A model generated the notes under the pieces. That model saw only the letters and a program-made list of their open reading frames with translations. It had not been told where the DNA came from and searched no databases. 22,412 nt of DNA from Caldilineaceae bacterium (GTDB taxonomy: Bacteria; Chloroflexota; Anaerolineae; Caldilineales; Caldilineaceae), in assembly GCA_028819675.1 (NCBI GenBank), contig JAPPKT010000006.1, positions 338 through 22,749 on the forward strand, read 5' to 3'. Both the position numbers and the translations under genes were made by a program. Of the stretch, positions 15,883-22,412 are shown in pieces (within the stretch, counting starts at the first letter, position 1; every line of letters begins with the position of its first letter).

Positions 15883-16791
15883 ATGTCCGTAACGACCTCC
15901 CGCCAGTCAACACCGCTCAACCGCTACCGTGCACAAGCGTATTTGGGCCGGTTCGCAGTCCACACAGTGCTGACGCTGGTCGGCTTGACCTGTCTGATTC
16001 CGCTCATACTTGTCGTTAGCATATCGCTTTCTGACGAACTGCGACTAGCGAAAGAGGGCTACCAACTTCTGCCGGTCGGTTTTACGACCTTCGCGTACGA
16101 ATACATACTGCAGGAACCAAGACAGATATTGCGGGCGTACGGGGTGACGGCTTTCGTAACGACGGTCGGGACTGTAGCCGGGCTGCTGGTCTGCTCTCTG
16201 CTTGCATGGCCGCTGGCGAGAAAAGATTTCCGGCTGCGCGGGCCGCTGTCGTTCTACGTGTTTTTCACTTTGCTCTTCAACGGCGGCATGGTTCCCTTCT
16301 ACATATTGGTTACCCGTTACCTGGGCTTGAAGGACAATATTTTTGTTCTGATACTGCCATATATGGTGACGGCCTGGTATGTACTGATTATACGGACCTC
16401 ATTTGCCCAGCTGCCGACGGAGTTGCTGGACGCGGCCAGGATAGACGGCGCCGGCGAGTGGCGAATTTTCTTCCAGATTGTGGTGCCGCTCTCCAAGCCG
16501 GTGCTGGCAACGATCGGCCTCTTTTTTGTGCTTAGGTACTGGAACGACTGGTTTCTGGCGCTGTTGTTTATCGACGACAGCTCGATGTATCCGCTCCAGT
16601 TTCTGCTCTACGTGCTGATGGCCAACATCAATATCATGGCGGCCAATCCGCAAACGACGGGAATGCCGATTCCGACGCTATCGGCGCGCATGGCGATGGC
16701 CGTTTTGGCTTTCGGACCGGCGCTATTTACGTTCTTACTGCTGCAGAAATACTTCGTCCGCGGGATTACAATCGGTGGGCTGAAAGGATAG
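15883..16791 (+). CDS. Sugar ABC transporter permease, LplC/YtcP-like
   Basis: This 302-residue protein is the second permease subunit, of the LplC/YtcP branch of the MalG-type family. Six membrane segments are evident, starting with TVLTLVGLTCLIPLILVVSISL. The FNGGMVPFYILVTRYLGLKDN block is typical of this branch. The EAA loop appears as DAARIDGAGEWRI from residue 183. The C-terminus ends in KYFVRGITIGGLKG, the usual end for YtcP-like permeases, so it is full length. It begins 9 bases after the first permease and lacks a strong ribosome-binding site of its own, which suggests translational coupling. A 152-base gap follows before the binding-protein gene. Confidence 0.92.
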   Translation: MSVTTSRQSTPLNRYRAQAYLGRFAVHTVLTLVGLTCLIPLILVVSISLSDELRLAKEGYQLLPVGFTTFAYEYILQEPRQILRAYGVTAFVTTVGTVAGLLVCSLLAWPLARKDFRLRGPLSFYVFFTLLFNGGMVPFYILVTRYLGLKDNIFVLILPYMVTAWYVLIIRTSFAQLPTELLDAARIDGAGEWRIFFQIVVPLSKPVLATIGLFFVLRYWNDWFLALLFIDDSSMYPLQFLLYVLMANINIMAANPQTTGMPIPTLSARMAMAVLAFGPALFTFLLLQKYFVRGITIGGLKG

Positions 16792-16943
16792 TGCCGTTCG
16801 AGGAGTCCAAGCTCCCACTGTGAATGCGGAGGATTTAACTTTAGAGACATACGACGACGGAATGGAATTCTCGCCGTCCGGCAATACCCACTTTCTAGCA
16901 TAGGAATTTCAACGCTCTGTTCACCCAAGAGGAGAAGACACAG

Positions 16944-18479
16944 ATGACACGACACCGTATTTTGGCTATGCTCAGCGTTTTGCTGGTCGCCTCACTGGTC
17001 CTTACGGCCTGCCCGGCGCCCGCGCCGGCGGCTACATCGGCAGACGAAGGCCAACAGGCCGCGCCTGCGCCAGCCGAAGGACTGGTTAATATTACTTACT
17101 CCTACGGAAGCCGCGGTATTCCGGCGGACCTGCAGATGGTGGAGGATGCGATGAATGAAGTCCTCCACGAGAAGATCGGCGTACACCTGACCCTGGAACC
17201 AATCGACTTCGGCGCGTTTAACGACAAGATGCAGTTGCGCCTGTCTGCCGGAGAAGAGTGCGATATCATTTTCACCGCGGCTTGGATCAACAGTTACGCC
17301 AACAATGTTGCCAACGGCGTCCTGGCGCCGCTGGACGATCTGCTGCTCAATCACGCGCCTGGCCTGTGGGGGAGCATGCCACCCACGACCTGGGACGCGG
17401 CACGCGTAAATGGCGTCATCTATGGCGTCATCAATCAGCAGATCTTTCCCAAGCCCTGGGGCGTCCATCCGCGCAAGGATCTGGCCGAGAAGTACGGCCT
17501 CGATCTGGATTCCGTAACGAAGTGGGAAGATATGGAACCCTGGCTGGCCGACGTGCGTGACGGCGAGGGCATCACGCCCGTGTTCGTTGCGGCGCCGGGA
17601 CGGGGACTCTTTCTCTCCCAGTACTACGGCTTCGATCCCTTGGATGACGGCATTGGCTTTCTGGGCATGAAGGCTGACGACGAGACGCTGACCGCCGTCA
17701 ATATGGTGGAAACGGTCGAATTTCAGATGGCGGCCGAATCGACCAAGCGCTGGGTGGATGAAGGCTATATGCCGCTTGAGCCGCTGCCCAATGACGAGGC
17801 CCGATCCGCTTTCCGTGCCGGTCAGTATGCTATGGGCTATCATGTAGAAAAGCCGGGGAACGACGTTGAGGCGCAGAACGCCTACGGCTTCGAGTTCCTG
17901 AGCAAGAGCTTGACAGTCCCACTGATTCTGGACACTGCCGGTGCTACGGCAACGATGAACGCCATTTGCTCCACTTCCAAGAATCCGGGTAAGGCAATGG
18001 AGGTGTTGGAGGAGTTCAACACCAATGCCTATATCTATAACCTGCTTTCGCGCGGCATTGAGGGCGTGCATTGGGTCTGGGAAGATGAGGCCAATCAGGT
18101 CATGCGATTCCCAGATGGTGTGGACGGCAACACCAGCACATATAATCCGAACACAGACTGGATGTTCGGCAATCAGTTCAACGCCTACTATCGGGACGCC
18201 AAGCAGGTCGGGGCGTGGGAAGCAACCAAGGAGATGAACGACACGGCCTTCCCGTCGGAAGCGTTGGGCTTCGTGGTGGACCGCGAACCGATCAAGACGG
18301 AGATTGCCCAGACGTCGGCCGTCTATAACGAGTTTGTGTTACCGATCCAGTACGGTTGGGTCGCATATGAGGATGGCGCGCCCGAGGCCATCGAGAAGCT
18401 GAATGAGGCCGGCGCCCAGACCATCATCAATGAAGTGAACCGCCAGCTGCAGGAGTGGCGGGCCAAGAACCCACGGTAA
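16944..18479 (+). CDS. Extracellular solute-binding lipoprotein, LplA/DUF3502-like
   Basis: This 511-residue protein is the substrate-binding component of the transporter. The N-terminus is a lipoprotein signal, MTRHRILAML then SVLLVASLVLTAC, with C23 as the lipidated residue, followed by an Ala/Pro/Glu linker. The body is a type 1 family binding protein with ITYSYGSRGIPADLQMVEDA, EECDIIFTAAW and PWGVHPRKDLAEKYGLD. The tail (VYNEFVLPIQYGWVAYEDG, AIEKLNEAGAQTIINEVNRQ) resembles the DUF3502 end of LplA/LipO proteins. Aromatic residues are plentiful, as expected for glycan binding. A strong agaggag precedes the ATG. These transporters usually lack a dedicated ATPase and borrow an MsmX-type one; none is encoded here. 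Confidence 0.9.
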   Translation: MTRHRILAMLSVLLVASLVLTACPAPAPAATSADEGQQAAPAPAEGLVNITYSYGSRGIPADLQMVEDAMNEVLHEKIGVHLTLEPIDFGAFNDKMQLRLSAGEECDIIFTAAWINSYANNVANGVLAPLDDLLLNHAPGLWGSMPPTTWDAARVNGVIYGVINQQIFPKPWGVHPRKDLAEKYGLDLDSVTKWEDMEPWLADVRDGEGITPVFVAAPGRGLFLSQYYGFDPLDDGIGFLGMKADDETLTAVNMVETVEFQMAAESTKRWVDEGYMPLEPLPNDEARSAFRAGQYAMGYHVEKPGNDVEAQNAYGFEFLSKSLTVPLILDTAGATATMNAICSTSKNPGKAMEVLEEFNTNAYIYNLLSRGIEGVHWVWEDEANQVMRFPDGVDGNTSTYNPNTDWMFGNQFNAYYRDAKQVGAWEATKEMNDTAFPSEALGFVVDREPIKTEIAQTSAVYNEFVLPIQYGWVAYEDGAPEAIEKLNEAGAQTIINEVNRQLQEWRAKNPR

Positions 18480-18521
18480 AGGCAAGCGCAACACAGCTGA
18501 AGGTATTGCAGATGCGCTGAT

Positions 18522-18576
18522 AGCGTTGTGCCGCTGCGCCGGCCTCCCGCAGGGCCTTGGCGCAGCGGCGAACGCT
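18522..18576 (+). promoter_or_regulatory. Strong stem-loop after the binding-protein gene
   Basis: Three nested perfect stems are visible: AGCGTT/AACGCT (6 bp), CCGCTGCGCC/GGCGCAGCGG (10 bp) and GGCC/GGCC (4 bp). They are interrupted only by a 3/2-base internal loop and a 2-base bulge, with an 8-base loop (tcccgcag). No T-tract follows, so it is not a standard terminator. Its position after a solute-binding-protein gene suits an RNA element that protects the upstream message and lowers downstream expression. Confidence 0.65.
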
Positions 18577-18650
18577 TACCCGTAGACAGTTCAGTTCGTG
18601 CCGGCGGCAACCGAATACACACAATTCCACACACAAGAGAGGTGAGCCTC

Positions 18651-20612
18651 GTGCTTACACTCACTGCCAGCGTCCCTCTTGATGCACCGCCCACCTGGGC
18701 CGTGATGGAGCGGGCGCTTTTTGATCTGATGGACCGGTCCGTAGAACCCTTCTTGGAGAAGTACACAAGGCCCGACGGGACGCTGATATGGGCCGACAAG
18801 TGGAGCGACTCACGCGACGGCGCCGATGATTTTTACGAGAGCTCCTACAACTGGCCCCTCTACTATCTGCTCGGGGGCGGCGATCACCTGCTCACGCAGG
18901 GGCAGCGCCAGTGGGACGCCATCACGAGACAGCTGGAAGAGCTCGGGCCGGTGATGGACGAGTATGAACGGGGCTATGATCAGTTCCACCAGAGCGAGAG
19001 CTACATCTATTTCTACTTTCTCTGTCTGGCCGACCCGACAAATGAGCGCAATCGCCAGCGCGCAGTACGATTTGCCGGCCTGTATCTGAACGAGAACCCC
19101 GATGCGCCCAACTACGATCCTGAACGCAAGCTGATCAGGGCGCCGCACAACGGCAGCGGCGGGCCGCGCTGGGGCTTCACGGACGGCCCGGAGCCGAGCT
19201 ACGGTTGGAGCGCGTCCATGCGCACGTATGGCCTCCCATTCACCGACATCGAGGGCGTCCATGAATACGACGATCTGAAGGACACGGCCCTGGCGCGTCG
19301 CATGGGGGAGGCGATGCAGGAGCGCATGGGCAAGGGAGACGTAGCCGGGAATCTGATGGTCACGAGTCTGATTGCGAATGCCTTCCTGCTCACCGGCGAT
19401 GAGAAGTACCGGCGCTGGATCGTCGAGTATTTTGACGCCTGGCGGGAGCGGGCCGCGAGCAACTCTCCCGCGGCAGAGCAGTCCGGACGGGTTGACCGGC
19501 GGAAACCGGACGGCCTGCTGCCGGACAACGTCGGGCTGTCGGGAGAGGTCGGCGAGTACATGGATGGACGCTGGTACGGCGGTCTTTACGGCTGGAGCTG
19601 GCCCCACGGTTACTACAATATTGGCATGGCCGCGACCGTCAGCGGCGGCAACGCCTTTCTGCTCACCGGTGACAAGGGATACCTGCAGCTGGCCAACGAT
19701 CAGTACGACGCCATCTGGGATTTGGGCGAGATGCGAAGTCCCAGCGCTGGGGAAATGAGCCTGCGAAGCCACTGGGTGGACCAGTTGGACGACGAAGAGG
19801 ATGGGATATTCGTCGTCCCCTACCGGCACAACGACGAAGGCTGGTTCGACTATCAGCCGATGTCGCCGGTCTACCCCACGGCTGTGTGGAACATGACGAT
19901 GGATCCCGCCGACTGGGGGCGGATCGAGGCGCTGCGACGGGTTGAGAAGTACGACTGGCGCCGCGTTCAGGGTTTCCGCAACAAGGAGGACAACGGCCAC
20001 GAACAGCCCTGGCTAAGGTTCCTTGCCGGTGATAACCCCGACTATCCTGAGCAGATACTGGCCTCAACCTACGGACAGGTCTGCCGTCGACTGGCGTTGA
20101 TCCGAGAAGACGTGGAGGACCTGACGCAGGTGCACATCCACCACTGGCAACAGCTCAACCCCGTGATCACAGAGGCGCTGGTTCAGCTTACGCTGGGCGC
20201 GCCCCAGATCATCTATAACGGCGGGCTACTCCACTGCCGGCTGCGGTACTACGACGCAGTCCTCAAGCGGCCGGGCCTGCCTCCTGACACGGCCGCGCTC
20301 GTAACGAGGCTGGAGGCGGAGCGCACGGTGGTGGAACTGGTCAACCTGAACCCGTACGAGTCGCGTATGGTGATATTGCAGGCGGGCAGCTTCGGCGAAC
20401 ACCGTTTCGAGGTAGTCCGCTATACGAAGAGGACAAGCAGTTACCCGGGCCGACCGCCAGCATACCAGTCGCCTGAAGTCGAGCAGTCGACCATGGAGGA
20501 GGAAGTCGACGACGTCTACCTGCAGGTCGAGCTCCCACCGGCGACGCGGATTGAACTGGATATAACGACGGCTCGATACGTCAACGAGCCTTCGTACAGG
20601 CAGCCCTGGTGA
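18651..20612 (+). CDS. Unrecognised protein, probable alpha-helical toroid, sugar-locus associated
   Basis: I cannot assign this 653-residue protein to a named family. The GTG at 18651 is chosen because GAGAGG lies 8 bases before it; a frame extension back to 18528 would run through the stem-loop. There is no signal peptide, so it is probably cytoplasmic. Three similar helix-hairpin units support an (alpha/alpha) toroid: YYLLGGGDHLL near residue 71, NAFLLTGDEKY at 243 and NAFLLTGDKGY at 334, each followed by a helix rich in Trp and Tyr. The middle is rich in Trp, Tyr, Asp and His (YGWSWPHGYYNIG, HQSESYIYFYF), as in glycan-active enzymes of this fold. The last roughly 130 residues look like a beta-sandwich. 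Its place between a sugar transporter and an enolase-superfamily enzyme suggests glycan hydrolysis, lysis or epimerisation, but no catalytic motif is identified. Confidence 0.8.
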   Translation: MLTLTASVPLDAPPTWAVMERALFDLMDRSVEPFLEKYTRPDGTLIWADKWSDSRDGADDFYESSYNWPLYYLLGGGDHLLTQGQRQWDAITRQLEELGPVMDEYERGYDQFHQSESYIYFYFLCLADPTNERNRQRAVRFAGLYLNENPDAPNYDPERKLIRAPHNGSGGPRWGFTDGPEPSYGWSASMRTYGLPFTDIEGVHEYDDLKDTALARRMGEAMQERMGKGDVAGNLMVTSLIANAFLLTGDEKYRRWIVEYFDAWRERAASNSPAAEQSGRVDRRKPDGLLPDNVGLSGEVGEYMDGRWYGGLYGWSWPHGYYNIGMAATVSGGNAFLLTGDKGYLQLANDQYDAIWDLGEMRSPSAGEMSLRSHWVDQLDDEEDGIFVVPYRHNDEGWFDYQPMSPVYPTAVWNMTMDPADWGRIEALRRVEKYDWRRVQGFRNKEDNGHEQPWLRFLAGDNPDYPEQILASTYGQVCRRLALIREDVEDLTQVHIHHWQQLNPVITEALVQLTLGAPQIIYNGGLLHCRLRYYDAVLKRPGLPPDTAALVTRLEAERTVVELVNLNPYESRMVILQAGSFGEHRFEVVRYTKRTSSYPGRPPAYQSPEVEQSTMEEEVDDVYLQVELPPATRIELDITTARYVNEPSYRQPW

Positions 20613-20623
20613 AGGGGAACTAA

Positions 20624-21769
20624 ATGAAGATTACGGCTCTAGACACTGTATGCCTTTCGCGCATGCACGAACCAGAGCGGCAGTGGATCACTGCCAGCTA
20701 TCGCACCGTAAAGGCTGATTGCGCGGTCGTCCGGGTTCAAACCGATGAGGGGCTGATCGGCATCGGGGAAGCGAGCGCTTACGGCGTGCCGCCGCGTATC
20801 GCTGAATGGGTCGCCTGGCTGGCGCCTACGCTCATCGGCAAAGATGCGACAGACAAATCCACGCCGCCGCATCCGAACGGCAGGGACCGCGCCCATGACG
20901 CGGCCGTCGCCGGGATCGACTGCGCGCTGTGGGACCTGCGGGGGAAAGCGGCTGGTAAGCAGGTCAGCGAGTTGCTGGGTGACGGCCCGGCCTCGTCCGT
21001 ACCGATGTACGCCTCGAGCGGATGCCGCTATGACTGGCGCGACCGGCCTGAACAGTTAATCGAGGAGGCACTGGGATACGTGGAACAGGGTTTCCCGGTG
21101 ATGAAGTTCCGCATTGGCACACAATGGAAGTGGGACGGCGTGACCGTTGACCGCTTTCTTGGCCTCGTGCGGGAGCTGCATCAGGCAGTGGCGGGACGGA
21201 TGAACCTTGCGCTGGACGGGAACTGCCGGCTGACGCTGGAGGAGGCGCTGCCCATTGCCAGGGAGCTGGACCGATTGGAGTTCGCCTGGCTGGAGGAGCC
21301 GATCCCCTGGAGCGATATCGACGGCTATGCCGCACTCGCGGCGGCGGTGGATATGCCTGTAACCGGCGGCGAGAGCTTCTCGACGCTGGAGCAGTTTCGC
21401 CCCTATATTGAAAAGCGGGCTTATGACATCGTGCAGCCTGACGCGGGTGTTTGCGGCCTGACCGAACTGGTGCGTATCGCGGAGCTGGCGGCGTATCACG
21501 GCCTCAAACTATATCCCCATTCCTGGCACAATGGATTGATGGCGATGGCGCACGCGCACGCGGTTGCAGCCCTGCCCAACCTCGAGATTCTCGAAGTTTG
21601 CCAGATTCAAGGGCCGCTGCAATGGGATATTGCCGTGGAGCCGCCAGCAATGAACAGCGGCCATCTGCATCTGCCGGACAGTCCCGGCCTGGGAATCGAG
21701 TTGGCAGAAGGGGTCGCAGAGCGTTACCCTTACATTGAAGGGCACTACGCTTTGACGGTCGAACGGTAA
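20624..21769 (+). CDS. Mandelate racemase-group enolase-superfamily enzyme
   Basis: This 381-residue enzyme belongs to the mandelate racemase/muconate lactonising group, which abstracts a proton next to a carboxylate, most often to dehydrate sugar acids. Metal ligands are D198 (ALDGN), E224 (WLEEP) and E250 (GGESF). The catalytic Asp-His pair is D273 (QPDAG) and H299 (YPHSWH). These spacings match mandelate racemase as I recall it (D195, E221, E247, D270, H297). The second-strand motif reads KFR (K161, R163), with Arg where the racemase has the second Lys of KxK. The start is 11 bases after the previous stop, with aagggga before the ATG. Context favours an acid-sugar dehydratase, but the substrate is not determined. 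Confidence 0.9.
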   Translation: MKITALDTVCLSRMHEPERQWITASYRTVKADCAVVRVQTDEGLIGIGEASAYGVPPRIAEWVAWLAPTLIGKDATDKSTPPHPNGRDRAHDAAVAGIDCALWDLRGKAAGKQVSELLGDGPASSVPMYASSGCRYDWRDRPEQLIEEALGYVEQGFPVMKFRIGTQWKWDGVTVDRFLGLVRELHQAVAGRMNLALDGNCRLTLEEALPIARELDRLEFAWLEEPIPWSDIDGYAALAAAVDMPVTGGESFSTLEQFRPYIEKRAYDIVQPDAGVCGLTELVRIAELAAYHGLKLYPHSWHNGLMAMAHAHAVAALPNLEILEVCQIQGPLQWDIAVEPPAMNSGHLHLPDSPGLGIELAEGVAERYPYIEGHYALTVER

Positions 21770-21853
21770 TCGCAGTTCGGCGGCGATTAACAGGCAAAGA
21801 AAGGGACGGGCTGCGTTCAGCCTGACCCTGGACAGTGGACAACAGGAAACTAC

Positions 21854-22412
21854 ATGAATAAAGTACGCGTTGCTGTCGTCGGCATGGGTATTGGCAGGCC
21901 CAATGGTCTCGCACTGGCAAGCAACCCGCGCGCTGAGGTGGTGGCGCTGTGTGATCTGGTCGAGGAGAGCATGACCGACTTCGCGGCGTTATTGCCGCAG
22001 CCGGACGAGGTACGCCTGTATACAGATTTTGACGAGCTATGCCGCAGCCGCGAGATCGATGCTATCTTTATCGGCACGCCCAATCAGCTGCATGTGCCGA
22101 TGGGCTTGAAAGCGGTGGCCCATGACAAACATGTCTTGGTGACGAAGCCGCTCGCCGACTCGGTGGAGACGGCGGAGCAGATGGTGGAAGCGGCTGAAGC
22201 TGCCGGGGTCATTAACATGATGTCGCTCTCCACCCGTTTTTCCGCTGAGGTGCAGTACATGGGCGCCCTGGCGCGATTGGGTACCTTCGGCGATCTTTAC
22301 TACGCCCGCGCCCGCAGCATCCGCCGCAACGGCATTCCGGCGTGGAACACCGGCTTTATCCGCAAAGGCGGCGGCGCGTTTCGCGATATGGGCGTGCACG
22401 TGCTGGACGCGG
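21854..22412 (+). CDS. Gfo/Idh/MocA family oxidoreductase, 3' partial
   Basis: The window holds the first 186 codons of an NAD(P)-dependent sugar oxidoreductase; it runs off the right edge. The N-terminal Rossmann fold begins VRVAVVGMGIGRPNG, followed by VVALCDLVEES and IDAIFIGTPNQLHVPMGLKA. The usual EKP motif appears as LVTKPLADS, with Thr in place of Glu but the lysine kept. The start of the C-terminal domain is seen as GTFGDLYYARARSIRR and GGGAFRDMGVHVLDA, the latter holding the aspartate and histidine region of the active site. aacagga lies before the ATG at good spacing. It follows the enolase-family gene by 84 bases and probably acts in the same sugar pathway. Confidence 0.9.
   Translation, partial: MNKVRVAVVGMGIGRPNGLALASNPRAEVVALCDLVEESMTDFAALLPQPDEVRLYTDFDELCRSREIDAIFIGTPNQLHVPMGLKAVAHDKHVLVTKPLADSVETAEQMVEAAEAAGVINMMSLSTRFSAEVQYMGALARLGTFGDLYYARARSIRRNGIPAWNTGFIRKGGGAFRDMGVHVLDA

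Noticed and set aside
16856..16878. Hairpin GACGG/CCGTC in the gap before the binding-protein gene
   Set aside because: The stem is only 5 bp with a 13-base loop and no T-tract, too weak to call. The rest of this 152-base gap shows only the ribosome-binding site.
16992..18071. 359-codon minus-strand open frame inside the binding-protein gene
   Set aside because: It is antisense to a well-supported lipoprotein gene and has no family features.
18528..18650. Longer start of the toroid-protein gene
   Set aside because: The extension is translated from the stem-loop region and is Arg/Pro-rich; the start at 18651 has a proper ribosome-binding site.
18810..20000. 396-codon minus-strand open frame inside the toroid-protein gene
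   Set aside because: It is antisense to a longer frame with internal repeats, a good ribosome-binding site and operon context; its protein shows only Val/Ala/Arg-rich shadow composition.
1..22412. tRNA, rRNA, CRISPR array, insertion sequence, integrase or phage genes
   Set aside because: None seen by reading. No spaced short direct repeats, transposase motifs or cloverleaf-like segments were found; a tRNA or CRISPR scan would be the decisive check.

Overview
The window is GC-rich bacterial chromosome, densely coded, with 17 supported protein genes and no RNA genes, insertion sequences, integrases or CRISPR arrays. Gene content suggests Chloroflexota, perhaps a Caldilinea-like heterotroph: a two-piece XdhC beside a CoxE-type VWA protein, Cys-anchored lipoproteins with Ala/Pro/Glu-rich linkers, and an LplA/LplB/LplC-type sugar transporter. 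This taxonomic call is inference from protein style, not a marker gene.

Region 1 (1-9627, plus strand) is an oxidative-metabolism cluster. It opens with the 3' part of a CoxE-like VWA gene, then two genes that together make one XdhC (molybdenum-hydroxylase maturation). Next come the three glycolate-oxidase-type subunits: GlcD (FAD), GlcE (FAD-like) and GlcF (two 4Fe-4S clusters). The glc genes are not contiguous. A secreted PQQ-type sugar dehydrogenase lipoprotein with two duplicated discoidin-like domains sits between glcD and glcE, and a quinone oxidoreductase sits between glcE and glcF. The large molybdenum-hydroxylase subunits would be expected upstream of the window.

Region 2 (9628-14567, minus strand) begins with a 312-base convergent spacer carrying two hairpins. 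A probable four-gene operon follows, transcribed right to left: an oligopeptidase-B-like S9 peptidase with a complete Ser-Asp-His triad, an unrecognised 241-residue protein overlapping its stop codon, a sulfotransferase-like protein, and a class IV (BCAT/D-AAT fold) aminotransferase. In the aminotransferase the position of the PLP-binding lysine reads as histidine. The sulfotransferase-like and aminotransferase genes are in the same order as the two domains fused in plant BCAT-like proteins, as I recall them. This pair is the most unusual item in the window.

Region 3 (14568-22412, plus strand) is a carbohydrate uptake and breakdown operon. It has a recognisable promoter with an inverted repeat at the start site, two LplB/LplC-like permeases, a DUF3502/LplA-like binding lipoprotein, and a very strong stem-loop. 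It continues with an unrecognised 653-residue protein that looks like an alpha-helical toroid, a mandelate-racemase-group enolase-superfamily enzyme, and a Gfo/Idh/MocA dehydrogenase cut off by the window end. No transporter ATPase and no regulator are present. The likely theme is import of a sugar or uronic-acid-containing glycoside, processing by the toroid protein, then dehydration or oxidation; the substrate cannot be read from the sequence.
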